DNA of 64,000 bases, from assembly GCA_903813345.2 (NCBI GenBank), contig CAIIXF020000009.1, positions 24,898,740 to 24,962,739 on the forward strand, in the 5' to 3' direction. Positions 61,523-64,000 of the stretch are shown piece by piece. Origin of the DNA: Owenia fusiformis (Eukaryota > Annelida > Polychaeta > Sabellida > Oweniidae). A program made the translations under genes and the position numbers. Within the stretch, counting starts at the first letter, position 1. The number at the start of each line of letters is the position of its first letter. Below the pieces are notes generated by a model, which did not search any database, was not told where the DNA came from, and saw only the letters and a program-made list of their open reading frames with translations.

Positions 61523-62410
61523 ATTACGCAGAGACATAAACATATACACAAGGAAACGATAGGAGATAACCTATTTTATCTCTGTATACATTTTAACTTT
61601 AATACATCGTTGAATCGAATTTGTCCAAAGGTCTTGAAACGTAAAATACCTAAATATTTATCTTAGACCTTGGGATGACCTTGTACAAGAAACATTAATG
61701 TTGACCTCGGTTCATCTAATCATAATTCGCCAAGGGCCATAGTATCATCAAACGCCAAATACCTAGACATTGATCGTTTACTTGCAGATTTAAATAAGGA
61801 GTATGATTTTAAAATTGGCTAGGTCGTGGTTAAGCAACAATAGTATGTTCGAAATACCGCTGTGTAATGCCTGGATCACATTTGCTGCGAGTATTTTGTT
61901 CAAAATTGAATACATTTCTGAACACAATACTCAATCGGCCGGGCGCCGTAGTGAAAATCGGAGCAAATGTGACCAAGACATAAAACAATTGAATAATACT
62001 GTATCAGTTTCACATTTACAGCGGTCAAAAGCATTTACAAAAAAACCGCCAGAGTTGGCAATCATATAAAATGAAACCAATCCCGCTGTGATTCATAGAA
62101 ATAACTAATTTACTGCATTGAGTTCAATGTTATAACCATGTCGATTTACATGAGTGTCCGATTCATTGTACCAAATTTAAACCTTGACTGTTCTCCAGAA
62201 AGCAATAAGCTGACATATATCATATTTTACATTTTAATACAACTGAAAAGATAATAAATGTTTTAATATAAAGTTGACGTAGTTATAAATGTTTTCAGCG
62301 TAAAATCAAAGCACAACCATATAATTAAAAACATTACGCTGGGATTTCAACTGGATACAACTGACGAGTTGTATTTAGGTGGCCTAAAGTGCTGCTTATT
62401 TTTTCGTGAA

Positions 62411-63062
62411 GCCACTCAGTAAAATTACGATTTCTCTCAACCCTGATGTTCAATCAACATCATTCGAGTATCTATATGTTCCTGACACGTTCGGGCATCC
62501 GGTTATGACAACGTCTACCCAATGTTTGCACGAGAAATTGACGTAATTCATGACTGAAATCGGGAAGACAAAAATATGTGATATTCTTTCAGAATTGTTT
62601 ATAATAACTATTTACAAAAACGTTCCCGAGACACAATCCATTTAGGTAGGGTTTGTTTTAAAGTCGAAAAGCCCCAATAAGACAATACAAACCCAGATTA
62701 AACCCAGAAGAACGCAGATTTCATGTAATGATTTACGTTCATGTAAACAAGGAAAGTACATATAATCCCCATATAAAACACTGGCCTACGTGACATGTAA
62801 ACACAGGTTCAAATTGAAATATAGAAAATTTTCATCATAGCATTTGCTTCTGTGTTCTGTATGCCCCTCTACCTGCTAATAAGGCAATGTATCTTCAAAT
62901 AAAACCTTAGCCAAGTAGATAAGGGTCTCTGGAACACTTTTGTAAATAGTTTTCACAAGCAATTTTATTCCCGGACGCCCAAACGTGTCAGGAACACATA
63001 TATATTTGAATGATCTTGATTGGACATCAGGTTGCAGAGAAATCGTATTTTTACTGAGTGGA
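62411..63062. mobile_element. ~650-bp foldback element
   Basis: CCACTCAGTAAAATTACGAT..TTCCTGACACGTTCGGGC at the left is inverted as CCCAAACGTGTCAGGAAC..ATCGTATTTTTACTGAGTGG at the right. Arms are about 90 bp. Confidence 0.8.
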
Positions 63063-63116
63063 TTATTGAATTTCATAGATCTAGAGGCCCTTAAGGAGTG
63101 GAAAACCTTAAATTAT

Positions 63117-64000
63117 CAGAGATTAATGTTTCCAAACTGTTTTGAAACAAACTAACGTCTTGTTTTCAACCTACACCTTGCTACTTTCTGTCGTATTTAA
63201 TAAAACAAAAATAGTATATCACGGAGGGATACGAACCACTCACCTGGGACTTATTCACTAGCGCCATTGGCGTTCTACTATTCTGGATACAACTGACGAG
63301 TCGTATTTAAGTGGAGACAAAAGTGAGGATCATTTTGAATTGACGCTCGGTATAAATATATAATACTTTTGTTCTTTCATATCGGTAGCTCGTTGGCCTA
63401 ATGGTTAGCGTGCCTGGCTTCCATAGTCTAGGTTAGTTGATCGAGACCCGTTCATGTCGAACTTTTTGATTTGCTTGTTGTCAAGATATAATAAGTAGGG
63501 CAAAATCCAGAAAAAGTAGATCAAAAATACTCCAATGGAGTATGAAATTGTCACCAGGATTCCGGAATGAGACGAATGTTAACTCGTGAAATCTCGGTAG
63601 ATAAGGTAGGTCAGAAAATCCGGATTAATCCGAACAAGGTTCGGGAATTTCCGTCATAAGAAGTAGGTCAAAAATACTCCAATGGAGTATAAAATTGTCA
63701 CCAGGATTCCGAAATGCGACGAATCGAATCGGCAAACTTCGGTACAATAATGAAGTGCATAAAAATCGTGAAACAGGTGTCAGGGGCTTCCCTCATCTTT
63801 CCATAAATGGTTCTAAAAGCCTTATATGGATCTATCACGTGACATTCAAAATGACGTTCCTATATGGTTCTATGGGCCTTATATGGATCTTTCGAACACG
63901 TGACCAAATCAAAATCAAATTCAAAATTTTACCTTGACCATTGGATGGGATTTCATAGAAAATATCAAAGAAAACATATTCTCGTGATCCTTAAATCACT
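63117..64000. repeat. right arm of the ~890-bp inverted repeat
   Basis: Mirror of 58304-59193. It reaches the window edge, so the true arm may be longer. Confidence 0.92.
63383..63455 (+). other. tRNA-like (SINE-head or pseudo-tRNA) module
   Basis: TAGCTCGTTGG resembles a tRNA A box and GATCGAGAC fits the B-box consensus GWTCRANNC at ordinary spacing; between them is ATGGTTAGCGTGCC and a TTCC loop region. The acceptor and anticodon stems do not fold cleanly, so this is probably tRNA-derived and not a working tRNA. The same module lies on the minus strand in the left arm. Confidence 0.5.

Noticed and set aside
63383-63455. Functional tRNA gene
   Set aside because: A- and B-box-like motifs are present, but the acceptor and anticodon stems do not pair properly and the module is part of a dispersed inverted repeat.
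57037-64000. Search for GAIN/GPS, PLAT or transmembrane exons of the giant gene
   Set aside because: No plus-strand frame with a suitable phase-0 acceptor and recognisable motif was found; the region is repeat-dominated.

Overview
This is a nuclear genome window from a multicellular animal, most likely a marine invertebrate. The evidence is AT-rich DNA with spliced genes (GT/AG introns), a TBK1/IKK-epsilon kinase, a polycystin-1/REJ-type extracellular giant, and a very dense load of foldback and MITE-like repeats. I cannot name the species; a hemichordate, cephalochordate, mollusc or brachiopod would all fit.

Layout. (1) 2550-9681, minus strand: the 5' seven coding exons of a TBK1/IKK-epsilon kinase (complete kinase domain and the start of the ubiquitin-like domain). 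The 3' part lies beyond the left edge. (2) 9682-20208: intergenic, with minisatellites, an 824-bp palindrome, a GC-rich MITE and several foldbacks. (3) 20209-57036, plus strand: 28 phase-compatible exons giving at least 5,723 residues with no stop. The order is signal peptide, SEA, Thr/Ser linker, two giant single-exon mucin blocks (4.8 and 4.4 kb), SEA, F5/8C (discoidin), a third mucin block, five cbEGFs, SEA, cbEGF, a 2.9-kb exon of PKD repeats, then a REJ module. The 3' part (presumably more REJ/GAIN and membrane domains) lies beyond the right edge. (4) 57037-64000: an intron of more than 7 kb, mostly repeats, including two ~890-bp inverted arms that carry a tRNA-like module.

The gene in (3) reads as a gigantic, heavily O-glycosylated, probably membrane-tethered polycystin/REJ-like adhesion or gamete/epithelial surface protein. 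The kinase in (1) belongs to innate immune (STING/TBK1-type) signalling; I see no functional link between the two genes.

The main points of interest are the composite mucin-SEA-F5/8C-EGF-PKD-REJ architecture, SEA domains duplicated together with their introns, a possible read-through isoform ending in a hydrophobic segment plus basic tail, a three-level nested transposon with its empty site present in the same window, and a family of asymmetric hairpin-plus-TIR elements. All exon boundaries were read by eye from splice motifs, phase and homology.
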